From: Morganella psychrotolerans
GTDB lineage: Bacteria > Pseudomonadota > Gammaproteobacteria > Enterobacterales > Enterobacteriaceae
Assembly (NCBI RefSeq): GCF_001676155.1
Contig: NZ_LZEW01000034.1
Coordinates: 62,001-126,000 of the forward strand
DNA: 64,000 nt
Direction: 5' to 3'
Part shown: positions 9,819 to 18,379 of the stretch, in pieces
Layout of the letters: every line of letters begins with the position of its first letter
Position numbering within the stretch: the first letter of the stretch is position 1
Translations under genes and position numbers: made by a program
The notes under the pieces: generated by a model
Seen by the model: the letters and a program-made list of their open reading frames with translations, nothing else
What the model was told of the DNA's origin: nothing
The model's database searches: none

Positions 9819-9998
9819 GGCACCGGTATTCCTGTGGTGAGTAACTGCCGGACGTGCTGCATTCAATGCTGCCGCGCGTTCAGCTTGGGATATAGGATTT
9901 TATTAATATCAGACTCGTTAGCATAGCCGATATGCCCCTGAGGGAACAACAGTTAAGCTCGTTAAGGGGTGAAAAAAGCAGGGGAAGTGCGGTGAAGG

Positions 9999-10026
9999 AA
10001 AAAAAAAGGCCGGTATGGAACCGGCC
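9999..10026 (-). terminator. Intrinsic terminator of gltIJKL
   Basis: On the minus strand GGCCGGT-TCCAT-ACCGGCC is followed by nine T residues. It lies 10 bases after the gltL stop and would end the glutamate transporter transcript before leuS. Confidence 0.9.
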
Positions 10027-10036
10027 GTTCTGAACA

Positions 10037-10762
10037 TTAATGCAGAATTTTGGCGAGAAACTCTTTGGCGCGCTCCGATTTCGGATTGACAAAGAAATCC
10101 TCTTTTTTACTGTCTTCGACGATCTTGCCTTCATCCATAAAAATCACGCGATCCGCCACTTTGCGGGCAAATCCCATTTCGTGGGTGACGACCATCATCG
10201 TCATTCCTTCATGAGCGAGTTCGACCATAACATCCAGCACTTCATTGATCATTTCGGGATCAAGGGCAGATGTGGGTTCATCAAACAGCATCGCAACAGG
10301 ATCCATACAGAGTGCGCGGGCAATCGCCACACGCTGCTGCTGTCCGCCGGAGAGCTGTGACGGGAACTTATCCGCATGGCTGGTCAGCCCCACGCGCTCC
10401 AGCAGTTTCAGTGCTTTCTCTTTTGCGGCAGCTTTGTTGCGGTTCAGTACTTTAACCTGAGCCAGTGTCAGGTTTTCAATAATAGAGAGGTGGGGGAACA
10501 GTTCAAAATGCTGGAAGACCATCCCGACCTTTGAACGTAGTTTTGCCAGATTCGTCCGTTTATTATTAACCTGTGTGCCGTCGACAAAAATTTCGCCTTC
10601 CTGAACCGGCTCCAGACCATTAACCGTTTTTATCAGTGTGGATTTGCCGGACCCGGATGGACCGCACACGACAACCACTTCCCCTTTTTTGACATCGGTC
10701 GAGCAGTCGGTTAAGACACGGAACTGACCGTACCATTTGGATACATTTTTCAGGGAGATCAT
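10037..10762 (-). CDS. gltL: Glutamate/aspartate ABC transporter ATP-binding protein GltL
   Basis: The ATPase of the periplasmic glutamate/aspartate importer. The protein has 241 residues, the E. coli length. Walker A GPSGSGKS is at 34-41, the signature [14 protein letters not shown] starts at 137, and Walker B MLFDEP has Asp161-Glu162. The switch histidine lies in VVTHEMGFA. It overlaps gltK by 4 bases and is followed by a strong terminator, so it is the last gene of gltIJKL. Confidence 0.96.
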   Translation of the reverse strand: MISLKNVSKWYGQFRVLTDCSTDVKKGEVVVVCGPSGSGKSTLIKTVNGLEPVQEGEIFVDGTQVNNKRTNLAKLRSKVGMVFQHFELFPHLSIIENLTLAQVKVLNRNKAAAKEKALKLLERVGLTSHADKFPSQLSGGQQQRVAIARALCMDPVAMLFDEPTSALDPEMINEVLDVMVELAHEGMTMMVVTHEMGFARKVADRVIFMDEGKIVEDSKKEDFFVNPKSERAKEFLAKILH

Positions 10763-11436
10763 GACACAGTCCTTTTCTTGAGATAATTAACCAGCATTGA
10801 CGCCGCAAAACTGATAATAAAGTACACAGCACCGGCAAACAGCACCATCTCTATTTGTGTTCCGTCGCGCTCGCCGATATTGCTGGCGGTACGGAAGAAA
10901 TCCGTCAGACTGAGGACATACACCAGAGAGGTATCCTGGAACAACACAATACCCTGGGTCAGCAGCAGCGGGATCATTGCCCGGAATGCCTGGGGCAGAA
11001 CAACCAGCCGCATGGTTTGCATTTTGGTCATTCCCAGTGCCAGCGAAGCGGAGGTTTGTCCCTGTGAAACACTCTGGATACCTGCGCGGATGATTTCAGC
11101 ATAATAGGCGGCTTCAAACAAAGAGAACGCTATCATAGCGGAGATCAGACGGATATCTGTTTTTGGTGATATGCCAAGAACATTTTGGACTAAGTTAGGC
11201 ACAATCAGATAAAACCACAGCAGCACCATCACCAGCGGCACGGAACGGAAGGCATTCACATAGAGAGCGGCCATCCATCTGATTGCTTTTACAGAAGAAA
11301 GACGCATCATCGCCAGCACGGTTCCCCAGAGGATCCCGATAACAATGGCGGTGATGGTTATTTTAGCGGTGATAGCCAGCCCCTGTAACAGGAACGGCAT
11401 ACCCGGCATCACGGAACTCCAGTCAAATTCATACAT
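10759..11436 (-). CDS. gltK: Glutamate/aspartate ABC transporter permease GltK
   Basis: One of the two inner-membrane permeases of the importer. The 225-residue protein has several hydrophobic segments and the amino-acid permease EAA loop [29 protein letters not shown] near residues 113-141, which contacts GltL. The length matches E. coli GltK (224). It overlaps gltJ by one base (TGATG) and gltL by four, so the three are coupled. Confidence 0.95.
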   Translation of the reverse strand: MYEFDWSSVMPGMPFLLQGLAITAKITITAIVIGILWGTVLAMMRLSSVKAIRWMAALYVNAFRSVPLVMVLLWFYLIVPNLVQNVLGISPKTDIRLISAMIAFSLFEAAYYAEIIRAGIQSVSQGQTSASLALGMTKMQTMRLVVLPQAFRAMIPLLLTQGIVLFQDTSLVYVLSLTDFFRTASNIGERDGTQIEMVLFAGAVYFIISFAASMLVNYLKKRTVS

Positions 11437-12174
11437 CAGTGACCTCCTGTCCCTGGCAGACGCACCCGTTTTTCCAGTAAATGCATTGCCACCATAATAA
11501 TGACGTTAATGCCGACATACGCGAGGGTGATGGCGGTAAAGGATTCATACGCCCGGGCGGAGTAATCGAGCAATTTTCCTGCCTGTGCCGCCATATCAAC
11601 CAGCCCGATAGTGGAGGCGATAGCTGAATTTTTTACCAGATTCAGCATTTCCGATGTCATCGGCGGAATAATCACGCGGTAAGCATTCGGCAGCAGAACA
11701 TAGCGGTAGGTCTGCGGCAGAGTCAGTCCCACCGCAAGACCGGCGGCTTTCTGACCGCGCGGCAGTGACTGAATAGCGGCGCGCACCTGTTCCGTCATGC
11801 GGGCAGCGGTAAACAGACCCAGACAAAGCATTGAGGAAATAAAGAACTGGATATTCGGATCGAGCTCCATCTTGAACCAGTCGCGGGCAGCCGGTGGCAG
11901 GAACTCCGGAATAACCAGATACCAGGTAAAAAACTGAACGATCAGTGGCACATTACGGAAAATTTCCACATAAATAGTGCCGAGCGAAGAGAGAAACCGG
12001 TTCGGTACGGTACGCAAAATGCCGAACAGTGACCCCACCAGAAAGGCGATTATCCAGGCACAAATTGACAGCATTACCGTCACTTTCAGACCGGACAGGA
12101 TCCAGCCGAAGTAGGTGGTATTGCCGAAGGGGGCGGGCTGAAAAAAAAATCCCCCAATCCCAGTTAGCTGACAT
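11436..12174 (-). CDS. gltJ: Glutamate/aspartate ABC transporter permease GltJ, with an apparent +1 frameshift near the N-terminus
   Basis: Partner permease of GltK. The bulk of the protein from [13 protein letters not shown] onward is intact and carries the EAA-type loop [23 protein letters not shown]. The expected start [11 protein letters not shown] (ATG 12174, with GGGAG 7 bases upstream) is in a different frame. The two frames meet at nine A on the plus strand (12141-12149). With eight, the reading is [18 protein letters not shown] and 245 residues, against 246 in E. coli. As written, the downstream frame opens only from an unrelated ATG at 12212 and would give a 258-residue product with a wrong N-terminus. 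Sequencing over-call is the simplest reading. Confidence 0.88.
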
Positions 12175-12268
12175 AGCGCGGCTCCCGTTAAAAGAACGAA
12201 CTCCCTGTACAAGAAAAATAATCTTTGGTGACAGCGGATTTACATCCGGCGGATAGCGGTATTATCGT

Positions 12269-12302
12269 CTGCGCCCGCAACAGGTAAGGCATGCGGGCGC
12301 AG
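12269..12302. other. Strong hairpin between gltI and gltJ
   Basis: CTGCGCCCGC and GCGGGCGCAG form a perfect 10-bp stem around a 14-base loop in the spacer between gltI and gltJ. No T-run follows on either strand, so it is not a simple terminator. In E. coli this spacer yields the sponge RNA SroC by processing of gltIJKL mRNA. A similar mRNA-processing or stability role is possible here but is not shown by sequence similarity. Confidence 0.5.
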
Positions 12303-12308
12303 CGGTCT

Positions 12309-12379
12309 TATACCCTTATTCATTCAAAACGCAGGTTCGTTGACTGCGGAAAGCCTGCATTCTGAATGACGTTGGGTAT
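12309..12379 (+). repeat. Palindromic intergenic repeat, copy 2 (long form)
   Basis: A 71-bp version of the repeat with the same ends as copy 1. The centre is about 10 bases longer and contains GCAGG and CCTGC, which extend the hairpin. It lies inside the gltI-gltJ spacer and is therefore probably transcribed within the gltIJKL mRNA. Confidence 0.88.
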
Positions 12380-12438
12380 GGTTATGTCCTGCAATCCGGA
12401 CGGGGCAAACCCCCGTCATATCCGGCGCGGACGCCGTA

Positions 12439-13336
12439 TTATTCAAAGGCTTTATCGTTCGGTGCTTTGAACAGTCCTTTCATTTCATTGGATAATTCAA
12501 ATTTCAGGTTAAGATTTTTAGGCGGAATCGGCTCATTGAACCAGCGGGTATAGGATTTCTCAGCTTTACCGGAAGTCTGTGCATCAGCGACAGTTTTGTC
12601 GATCAGCGCTTTGAACTGCGGATCATCTTTACGCAGCATACAGCCGTAAGCTTCTTCGGACTGAGGTGTGCCGACAATCACCCAGTTATCCGATTTTTTC
12701 GCTTTGGCGCGCTCACCGGCGAGCAGGGCATCATCCATCATAAACGCAACCGCACGGCCGGACTCCAGGGTGCGGAAAGCATCCCCGTGATCTTTGGCGC
12801 TGATAATGCGCATTTTCATCTGTTTCTCATCATTGAGCTTATTCAGCAGCATTTCAGAGGTCGTACCGGAGGTAACCACCACGTTTTTACCGGCGAGATC
12901 AGCAAAATCTTTGATACCGGAATCTTTACCGGCCAGCAGGCGGGTGCCGACGACAAAAATGGTGTTGGAGAATGCAGCCTGTTGCTGGCGGGCCAAGTTG
13001 TTGGTGGTGGAGCCGCACTCAAAATCGAACGTACCGTTCTGTAATAACGGAATCCGGTTTTGTGAGGTAATCGGGATCAGTTTTACCTGAAGATCCGGTT
13101 TGTTCAGTGTTTTCTTAATGGCATCAACAATATTGTTGGAGTAATCCTGGGAATACCCGACCACATTTTGCTGATTATCATAATAAGAGAAGGGAACGGA
13201 TGATTCCCGGTGACCGACGACAATGACACCGTTATCATTGATTTTTTTTTAGTGTACCGGTTAACTCTTCGGCAGAAACGGCGGCACTGGCGAGTGCGGC
13301 ACTGGTGATAAGTACCGACAAAAGTAACTTGCGCAT
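12439..13336 (-). pseudogene. gltI: Glutamate/aspartate periplasmic binding protein GltI, interrupted by a +1 frameshift
   Basis: The solute-binding protein of the gltIJKL importer. ATG 13336, with AAGGAG 6 bases upstream, begins the signal peptide MRKLLLSVLITSAALASAAVSAEE. The frame then reads LTGTLKKNQ and hits TGA just after nine T on the plus strand (13242-13250). With eight, it continues as LKKINDNGVIVVGHRESSVPFSYYDNQQ and joins VGYSQDYSNNIVDAIKK without a break, giving 298 residues (E. coli 302). The rest is intact through NEMKGLFKAPNDKAFE. Either the run is over-called by one base or the strain lacks this binding protein. Transcriptional slippage on the A9 mRNA tract could also restore some product. 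Confidence 0.88.
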
Positions 13337-13774
13337 AAACAACTCCTTTTTTGGGAAGAGGCATAACGATGTGTACTGCTCATGTGATCGTGTTGTTAAA
13401 AATAAAACACAACTGTTAATTAATGAAAGTGAATTTGTTTTAAATCGGGATATCCCTCTCACTCTGTCTGATAAAGATATGCAAGTTGCAATGTAAATAA
13501 CCATTCGTATTAAATTATGTTATTTTTGCTATATTTGGGCTTATCTGCTGTTGTTGGCGGGTTTTTTTATCCCATCAATAGTGCGTTTGACTGTCATGCC
13601 AGTTTATTATTTATACGGATAAGTGGTTTTACGTGATATTCGGCTGATGTAACTATTTTCCGGAACGCTGAGCGAAAAAGAGAGGGTTGCGGTAAAATGT
13701 GTAAAGTTGTGGTTATTAAGTTGTCTGAAATTGCAGGCTGTGTAAGATAAGCAGCAACTATCGGGGAGCGGGCT
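13337..13774. other. Divergent intergenic region between gltI and the scs operon
   Basis: This 438-base stretch has no convincing gene. It must hold the promoters of gltI (minus) and the scs operon (plus) and is AT-rich. One weak plus-strand candidate is TTGACT at 13587 with TTTATA 17 bases on. I saw no repeat copy and no clear operator. Confidence 0.6.
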
Positions 13775-14143
13775 ATGCTGAAGCAACGCAGGCAGGGTTA
13801 TCTGCTGCTGTTTTTCACATTATTCTTTATCTTGTTGTGTGTGACACAACGGATGTCTGGCACAAATCGTGTCAGTCAGAGCCCGTCTGCGGATGTTATA
13901 TCACAGGTGCTGATGAGTGACGGCGGGACAGAAAAAGCCACGTCCGGCAGTACCTGCGATATCAGTGCCAAGTCTTTGAGTACGGTACCGCCGTTCTCAG
14001 CAGAACCCCTCTTTTTTGCCTTTCTTTTCTTCGTCATTACCGCGAATATCGCCCCTGTGCGCTATCGTTCGCGTTCCTGGCGGCAACACACCCCGCTTAT
14101 GCGGCTGCGCAGACATCTCCATTTTTGTGTCCTGAGGATTTAG
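13775..14143 (+). CDS. scsA: ScsA-like small membrane protein of the copper-sensitivity suppressor operon
   Basis: A 122-residue protein at the head of scsBCD, the position of ScsA in Salmonella. It has an N-terminal hydrophobic segment (residues 9-24), one cysteine in a CDIS motif near residue 61, a second hydrophobic segment near 74-91 (PLFFAFLFFVITANIAP), and a basic tail ending in RRHLHFCVLRI. GGGGAG precedes the ATG. ScsA has no well-defined biochemical role; loss of Scs proteins affects copper and oxidative stress tolerance. The assignment rests on position, size and layout, not on a catalytic motif. Confidence 0.62.
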   Translation: MLKQRRQGYLLLFFTLFFILLCVTQRMSGTNRVSQSPSADVISQVLMSDGGTEKATSGSTCDISAKSLSTVPPFSAEPLFFAFLFFVITANIAPVRYRSRSWRQHTPLMRLRRHLHFCVLRI

Positions 14144-14199
14144 CGTCCGGCAATTCATATTGTTTTGTTGGTTTTTCGCTTATTCGGAGATAAAAAATT

Positions 14200-16230
14200 A
14201 TGCGTTCTGTATTAACAGCATTTGTGCTGTTTCTGTTCACGTTAACAAACGTGCATGCGGCTGATACCGGCTGGACAGAGATGCCGCAAAACGATCATGC
14301 CCGTGTGAAAGTCACATCAGATCAGTGGAAAGACGGCAAATTGCGTCTGCTGCTGGCGGTCGAATTACAACCCGGCTGGAAGACGTACTGGCAGTCTCCC
14401 GGGGAGGGCGGTGTTGCCCCGGAACTGACCTGGCAGCCGGAAAATATCAGTTCTCAGTGGTTCTGGCCTGCACCGCAGCGCTTTGAGGTTGCAGGGCTTT
14501 CCACCCAGGGCTATGGCGGCAGTGTGGTGTTTCCGCTGGAAGTGAGCGCGGCGGAGCCTGTGTCAGACCTTAACGGGACACTGACATTATCAACATGCAG
14601 CAATGTCTGTATCATCACGGATTATCCTGTTTCGCTTGATACCTCACAGCCTGCTCCGGCTGATTTTGACCGGCAGTATAATATTGCCATGCAGCAGGTA
14701 CCAAAGGCGGACGGCAATATCACCATTGAAGGCAGCCGGATAAACGGCGGCACGCTGACAATGTCACTGCACAGCCCGGATGGCTGGCAGTCACCGCAGC
14801 TTTTCTTTAATGCAGGTAAAGAAACAATATTTGGTGCACCTTCATTTAAAGTATCCGGTGACAGCCTGATGGCATCTGTAAAGGTAACGGATGACTGGGG
14901 AGAGACGCCGGGTGACCTGAACGGGCAGCCGCTGTCCGTTGTGGTGACTGATGGTGGCATGGCACAGGAACTGACGACGACAATTGGTGCGGGTATCAAT
15001 ACGCCATCGGACAGTGACACATCTTTTGCCCTTTTACTGCTGTTTGCCCTGCTCGGCGGTCTTATCCTCAATGTGATGCCGTGTGTGTTACCGGTGCTGG
15101 CGATGAAACTCGGCTCTGTATTGTATGTGGAAAACCGGGGTCGTCGGGCTCTCCGTACACAATTCCTGGTGTCCTCATCGGGTATTATGGTGTCCTTTTG
15201 GATCCTAGCGGGGCTGGTTTCAGTGCTGCGACTGACACAAAGTGCGGTCGGCTGGGGGATCCAGTTCCAGAATCCGTGGTTCCTCGGTTTTATGGTGCTG
15301 GTAACACTGTTGTTCAGTGCTAACTTGTTCGGCGTGTTTTCCATCAGTCTGAGCAGTAACGCATCCACTAAGCTGGCAACAGCAGGCGGAAAAGGGATGC
15401 GCGGACATTTTATGGAGGGCGTGTTTGCCACACTGTTGGCAACGCCTTGTACAGCACCTTTCCTCGGTACAGCGGTAGCATTTGCCCTGGTCGCACCCTA
15501 TTCTCAGTTATGGCTGATTTTCACCGCTCTCGGGCTGGGTATGAGCCTGCCGTGGCTGCTGATCGCCGCTTTTCCGGGTGTGGCAAAAGTACTGCCGAAA
15601 CCCGGCCGCTGGATGAACGGGCTGCGCCTGGTACTGGGCGGCATGATGTTTATCACCACCTTGTGGCTGATAAGCCTGCTTATCCCGCATATTGGTATAC
15701 TGACGGCAACGGTGATAGTGGCGGTTGTGCTGCTGGTGTTAGTCCTGATGGCATTCCGCCGCGCAGGTCTGAAGCGGGGATCGGCGGCGCTGGTGGCTCT
15801 GCTGGTAACCGGCGGCGTCTGGGCGGGTATCAATATCACTGATACACCGCAGGACAGTCTGGTCAAAGACAATGTTGACTGGCAGCCATTAACCGAAGAA
15901 GCTGTCACCACCGCACGCGCTCAGGGTAAACGGGTCTTTGTGGATGTCACCGCACAATGGTGTGTGACCTGTAAAGCCAATAAATACAATGTACTATTAC
16001 GTAAAGATGTTCAGGATGAGCTGAGTAAGCCGGATGTTGTCGCGCTGCGCGGTGACTGGACAAAACCGTCTCCTGAGATCACCGCATTTCTGGAAAAACG
16101 CGGACATCTGGCTGTACCATTCAATCAGATTTACGGTCCTGCTTTACCCGGCGGCGAAATCTTGTCACCATTACTCGACAGAGAAACCGTCTTACACTTA
16201 TTAAATCAGTCACAAGGAATTGAACCATGA
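14200..16230 (+). CDS. scsB: ScsB, DsbD-like membrane protein-disulfide reductase
   Basis: ScsB passes electrons from cytoplasmic thioredoxin across the membrane to ScsC. The 676-residue protein has a signal peptide (about residues 1-20), an N-terminal periplasmic domain with the cysteine pair in STCSNVC, a multi-span CcdA-type core with NVMPCVLPVLAM and ATPCTAPFLG, and a C-terminal thioredoxin-like domain with QWCVTCK. All three cysteine pairs needed for the relay are present. GGAG lies upstream of the ATG. The stop overlaps the scsC start (ATGA). Confidence 0.93.
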   Translation: MRSVLTAFVLFLFTLTNVHAADTGWTEMPQNDHARVKVTSDQWKDGKLRLLLAVELQPGWKTYWQSPGEGGVAPELTWQPENISSQWFWPAPQRFEVAGLSTQGYGGSVVFPLEVSAAEPVSDLNGTLTLSTCSNVCIITDYPVSLDTSQPAPADFDRQYNIAMQQVPKADGNITIEGSRINGGTLTMSLHSPDGWQSPQLFFNAGKETIFGAPSFKVSGDSLMASVKVTDDWGETPGDLNGQPLSVVVTDGGMAQELTTTIGAGINTPSDSDTSFALLLLFALLGGLILNVMPCVLPVLAMKLGSVLYVENRGRRALRTQFLVSSSGIMVSFWILAGLVSVLRLTQSAVGWGIQFQNPWFLGFMVLVTLLFSANLFGVFSISLSSNASTKLATAGGKGMRGHFMEGVFATLLATPCTAPFLGTAVAFALVAPYSQLWLIFTALGLGMSLPWLLIAAFPGVAKVLPKPGRWMNGLRLVLGGMMFITTLWLISLLIPHIGILTATVIVAVVLLVLVLMAFRRAGLKRGSAALVALLVTGGVWAGINITDTPQDSLVKDNVDWQPLTEEAVTTARAQGKRVFVDVTAQWCVTCKANKYNVLLRKDVQDELSKPDVVALRGDWTKPSPEITAFLEKRGHLAVPFNQIYGPALPGGEILSPLLDRETVLHLLNQSQGIEP

Positions 16231-16956
16231 AAAAAAACACTCGCGGCTTTAATTATCGGCTCGCTCTTTTTTACCGCCACAGCAAACGCCGCGGCGTTAA
16301 CGGCAGGCCAGGAAGCGCAGGTGCGTGAATTGGTTCGTGATACGCTGGTTAAAAACCCTGAAATTCTGGAAGAAGCGATTGCTGCATTACAGCAAAAACA
16401 GAATGAAAAACAGAGCGCACAAGTGAAAGATGCGGTGAAAGCGAATGCAGCGGCGCTGTTTAATGATAAATACACACCGCGCATCGGGTCAAAAACACCA
16501 AAACTGACGATTGTCTCTTTTACCGATTATAACTGCCCGTATTGCAAACGTTTTGATCCGCAGTTAGAAGCCGCCGTTAAAAATAACCCGGATGTTGCAG
16601 TGGTATTTAAACTGCTGCCGTTTAAAGGTGAAAGCTCGCTGAACTCAAGCCGCGCGGCGCTCTCTGTCTGGGAAACCAAACCGGAAGCCTTTGTTCAGTT
16701 GCATAACCGTTTTATGCAGAAAAAAACGGCACTGACGCAGGATGATATCGACAAAGCAATGAAAACCGCCAATGTGGGTGATGTGAAAATCACAGAAAAC
16801 AGCATGAATACCATGCGCATGAATATGATGCTGGCAGAGCAGCTTGGTGTGCAGGGTACACCGGCGACACTGATTGGCGATGTTATGTTGCCTGGTGCGG
16901 TTGATGATGCACAGTTAGATGCCGTCATTAAAGAAGAACTGGCTAAGGTCAAATAA
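16227..16956 (+). pseudogene. scsC: ScsC, periplasmic DsbA-fold thiol-disulfide protein, with a +1 frameshift in the signal peptide
   Basis: ScsC is the soluble partner reduced by ScsB and acts on periplasmic disulfides or copper. ATG 16227 overlaps the scsB stop. It is followed by eight A (16230-16237); with seven it reads MKKTLAALIIGSLFFTATANA, a textbook signal peptide, and continues for 242 residues. As written the frame goes wrong at codon 4, and the mature region opens only from an internal GTG at 16321, which would lack a signal peptide. The mature part has the CPYC active site in FTDYNCPYCKRF and the cis-proline loop GVQGTPATLIG. Either a base over-call or a protein confined to the cytoplasm. 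Confidence 0.88.
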
Positions 16957-17459
16957 TGAAATTACTGCGCAGATGGGGAAAGGAATTTCTCCTGCTGCTG
17001 GTACTTTTATTTATTGCGTCACAGGCGATGGATTACTGGCGCAAGCCGGACACCCCGGATTTACAGAGTATTGCCGCGCTGACACTGACAGATGGCACGC
17101 AGGTATCAATTGCACAGCTGAGTGCAGAAAAGCCGCTTCTGGTCTATTTCCAGGCATCCTGGTGCGGGATCTGCAAACTGACATCACCGTCTGTCAGTGA
17201 ATTATCGGCATCCGGTTACAATGTGGTATCGGTGGCTATCCGCTCGGGTGATGATGCCCGTCTGGCAAAGGGAATGGCGGTAAAAGGCTATAATTTCCCG
17301 GTGATAAACGACCCTGACGGTAAAATATCACAGCAATGGGGCGTGAATGTCACCCCGACCTTTGTGATTTATGATAAGGGTGAGATGGTGAGTTACACCA
17401 GCGGCTGGACAAGCAAACCAGGCTTACTACTCCGCCTGTGGCGGGCTGAATATCTGTAA
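16956..17459 (+). CDS. scsD: ScsD, membrane-anchored TlpA-like thioredoxin
   Basis: A 167-residue protein with one N-terminal membrane anchor (residues 9-22) and a periplasmic thioredoxin fold. The active site is WCGIC in VYFQASWCGICKLTSP, and the cis-proline lies in GVNVTPTFVIYDKG. It completes the scsABCD set and overlaps scsC by one base (TAATG). In Salmonella ScsB also reduces ScsD. A strong terminator follows 20 bases after the stop. Confidence 0.92.
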   Translation: MKLLRRWGKEFLLLLVLLFIASQAMDYWRKPDTPDLQSIAALTLTDGTQVSIAQLSAEKPLLVYFQASWCGICKLTSPSVSELSASGYNVVSVAIRSGDDARLAKGMAVKGYNFPVINDPDGKISQQWGVNVTPTFVIYDKGEMVSYTSGWTSKPGLLLRLWRAEYL

Positions 17460-17478
17460 TTAGTTTTAGCTATCAAAT

Positions 17479-17515
17479 AAAAATCCCGCAGTGATGTCTC
17501 ATCTGCGGGATTTTT
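17479..17515 (+). terminator. scs operon terminator, first of two identical copies
   Basis: A 13-bp perfect stem (AAAAATCCCGCAG with its complement) around an 11-base loop, ending in five T. The 37-base unit is repeated exactly at 18329-18365 on the far side of higBA. Its T-run merges into the left arm of the higBA operator. Confidence 0.93.
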
Positions 17516-17576
17516 GTTTCCTGTTTGGCAACATTTAAACTTGCTGCTATACTGTTGCCAAACAGGAAACAAAAAT
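17510..17576 (+). promoter_or_regulatory. higBA promoter enclosed by a 23-bp perfect inverted repeat
   Basis: The arms at 17510-17532 and 17554-17576 are perfect reverse complements with a 21-base centre. A near-consensus sigma-70 promoter lies across them: TTGGCA at 17525-17530, a 17-base spacer, TATACT at 17548-17553. HigA antitoxins usually bind palindromes overlapping their own promoter, so this is the likely autoregulatory operator. Long arms like these could also form a hairpin in DNA or in a read-through transcript. Confidence 0.85.
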
Positions 17577-17588
17577 AAGAGATAAATG

Positions 17589-17901
17589 ATGCACGTGATT
17601 TCGAGAGAGCCTTTTGTCCTTGCGTCAAACCGGTTTCCTGATCATGCTCAGGCGTTAACAGATATTTATAAAATATTAAAGCAGGGCGTCTATAACACGC
17701 CGGACGATCTGAAAAAAGTATTTCCGTGTCTGGACAGAATGAAGTACAGAAAAAAAATGGTGGGTAATTGATATTGGCGGTAACTCACTGAGAATGATAT
17801 TTTTTGCGGATTTTGAGCGTGGAAAAATATTTATTAAGCACATTTCTGCTCATGCAGAGTACGACAAGTTGGTCGCGTATTACCGGAGAACAAAAGAATG
17901 A
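17589..17901 (+). pseudogene. higB: HigB-type mRNA interferase toxin, interrupted by a +1 frameshift
   Basis: Toxin of a type II module, a RelE-superfamily ribosome-dependent mRNA endonuclease. It starts MHVISREPFVLASNRFPDHAQAL. After KYRKK the written frame ends at a stop 13 bases past eight A (17750-17757). With seven A it reads KKWWVIDIGGNSLRMIFFADFERGKIFIKHISAHAEYDKLVAYYRRTKE and stops at 17901, 103 residues against 104 in E. coli HigB. The stop then overlaps the higA ATG as ATGA, which supports the corrected frame. ATG 17586 is one codon upstream. If the run is real, the toxin is cut to about 60 residues and loses its C-terminal histidine region. Confidence 0.88.
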
Positions 17902-18314
17902 TTATCATTGATGCTATTCAGGCAGCAAATAACTTAATCAATATTGTCCCGTTACTTGGCGGCAGCCATTCACGAAAAGATTATGAAGATGCGGTAAAAC
18001 TGGTGGAGCATCTGATTGAGCATGATCCTGACAATTCGTTGCTTGATATGCTGTGTACTAAAATTGATGAGTATGAAGGCAATGCTCCGGAATTCCGCCA
18101 TTTCAATGATAAACTTCATGAAAGTGACAGTTCAGTTGCGGTTTTGCGGACCTTAATGGATCAATATAATCTTAATACAACGGATTTTTCTGATGAAATC
18201 GGCTCCCGTTCTTTTGTCAGCCGGATCCTTAAAGGTGACCGGGTATTGTCTCTGGATCATATGCGCAAGCTTGCCGCCCGTTTTAATCTGCCGGTGACGA
18301 TTTTTATAAAATGA
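17898..18314 (+). CDS. higA: HigA antitoxin, helix-turn-helix repressor
   Basis: The antitoxin binds HigB and represses the operon. It has 138 residues, the same as E. coli HigA. Diagnostic blocks are LVEHLIEHDPDNSLLDMLCTKIDEYE near residues 33-58, AVLRTLMDQYNLN near 81-93, and the DNA-binding EIGSRSFVSRILKGDRVLSLDHMRKLAARFNL near 99-130. The gene overlaps the toxin by 4 bases. A duplicate terminator follows 9 bases after the stop. Confidence 0.92.
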   Translation: MIIIDAIQAANNLINIVPLLGGSHSRKDYEDAVKLVEHLIEHDPDNSLLDMLCTKIDEYEGNAPEFRHFNDKLHESDSSVAVLRTLMDQYNLNTTDFSDEIGSRSFVSRILKGDRVLSLDHMRKLAARFNLPVTIFIK

Positions 18315-18323
18315 ATCAGCAGT

Positions 18324-18370
18324 GATAAAAAAATCCCGCAGTGATGTCTCATCTGCGGGATTTTTTTATC
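18324..18370. terminator. Bidirectional terminator after higA, second identical copy
   Basis: An 18-bp perfect stem (GATAAAAAAATCCCGCAG with its complement) and an 11-base loop, with runs of A and T on both sides. It can end higBA from the left and lnt from the right. Its central 37 bases equal the scs terminator at 17479-17515. Confidence 0.93.
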
Positions 18371-18379
18371 AGAAAGGCA

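Noticed and set aside
15504-15911. Long minus-strand frames opposite scsB
   Set aside because: scsB has complete domain and cysteine evidence; the antisense frames are serine/arginine-rich shadows.
16227-16245. Programmed ribosomal frameshifting as the main explanation for scsC and the other runs
   Set aside because: No slippery heptamer with a downstream pseudoknot or internal Shine-Dalgarno stimulator is evident, and five unrelated genes share only the A/T run. Transcriptional slippage or base-calling error fits better.
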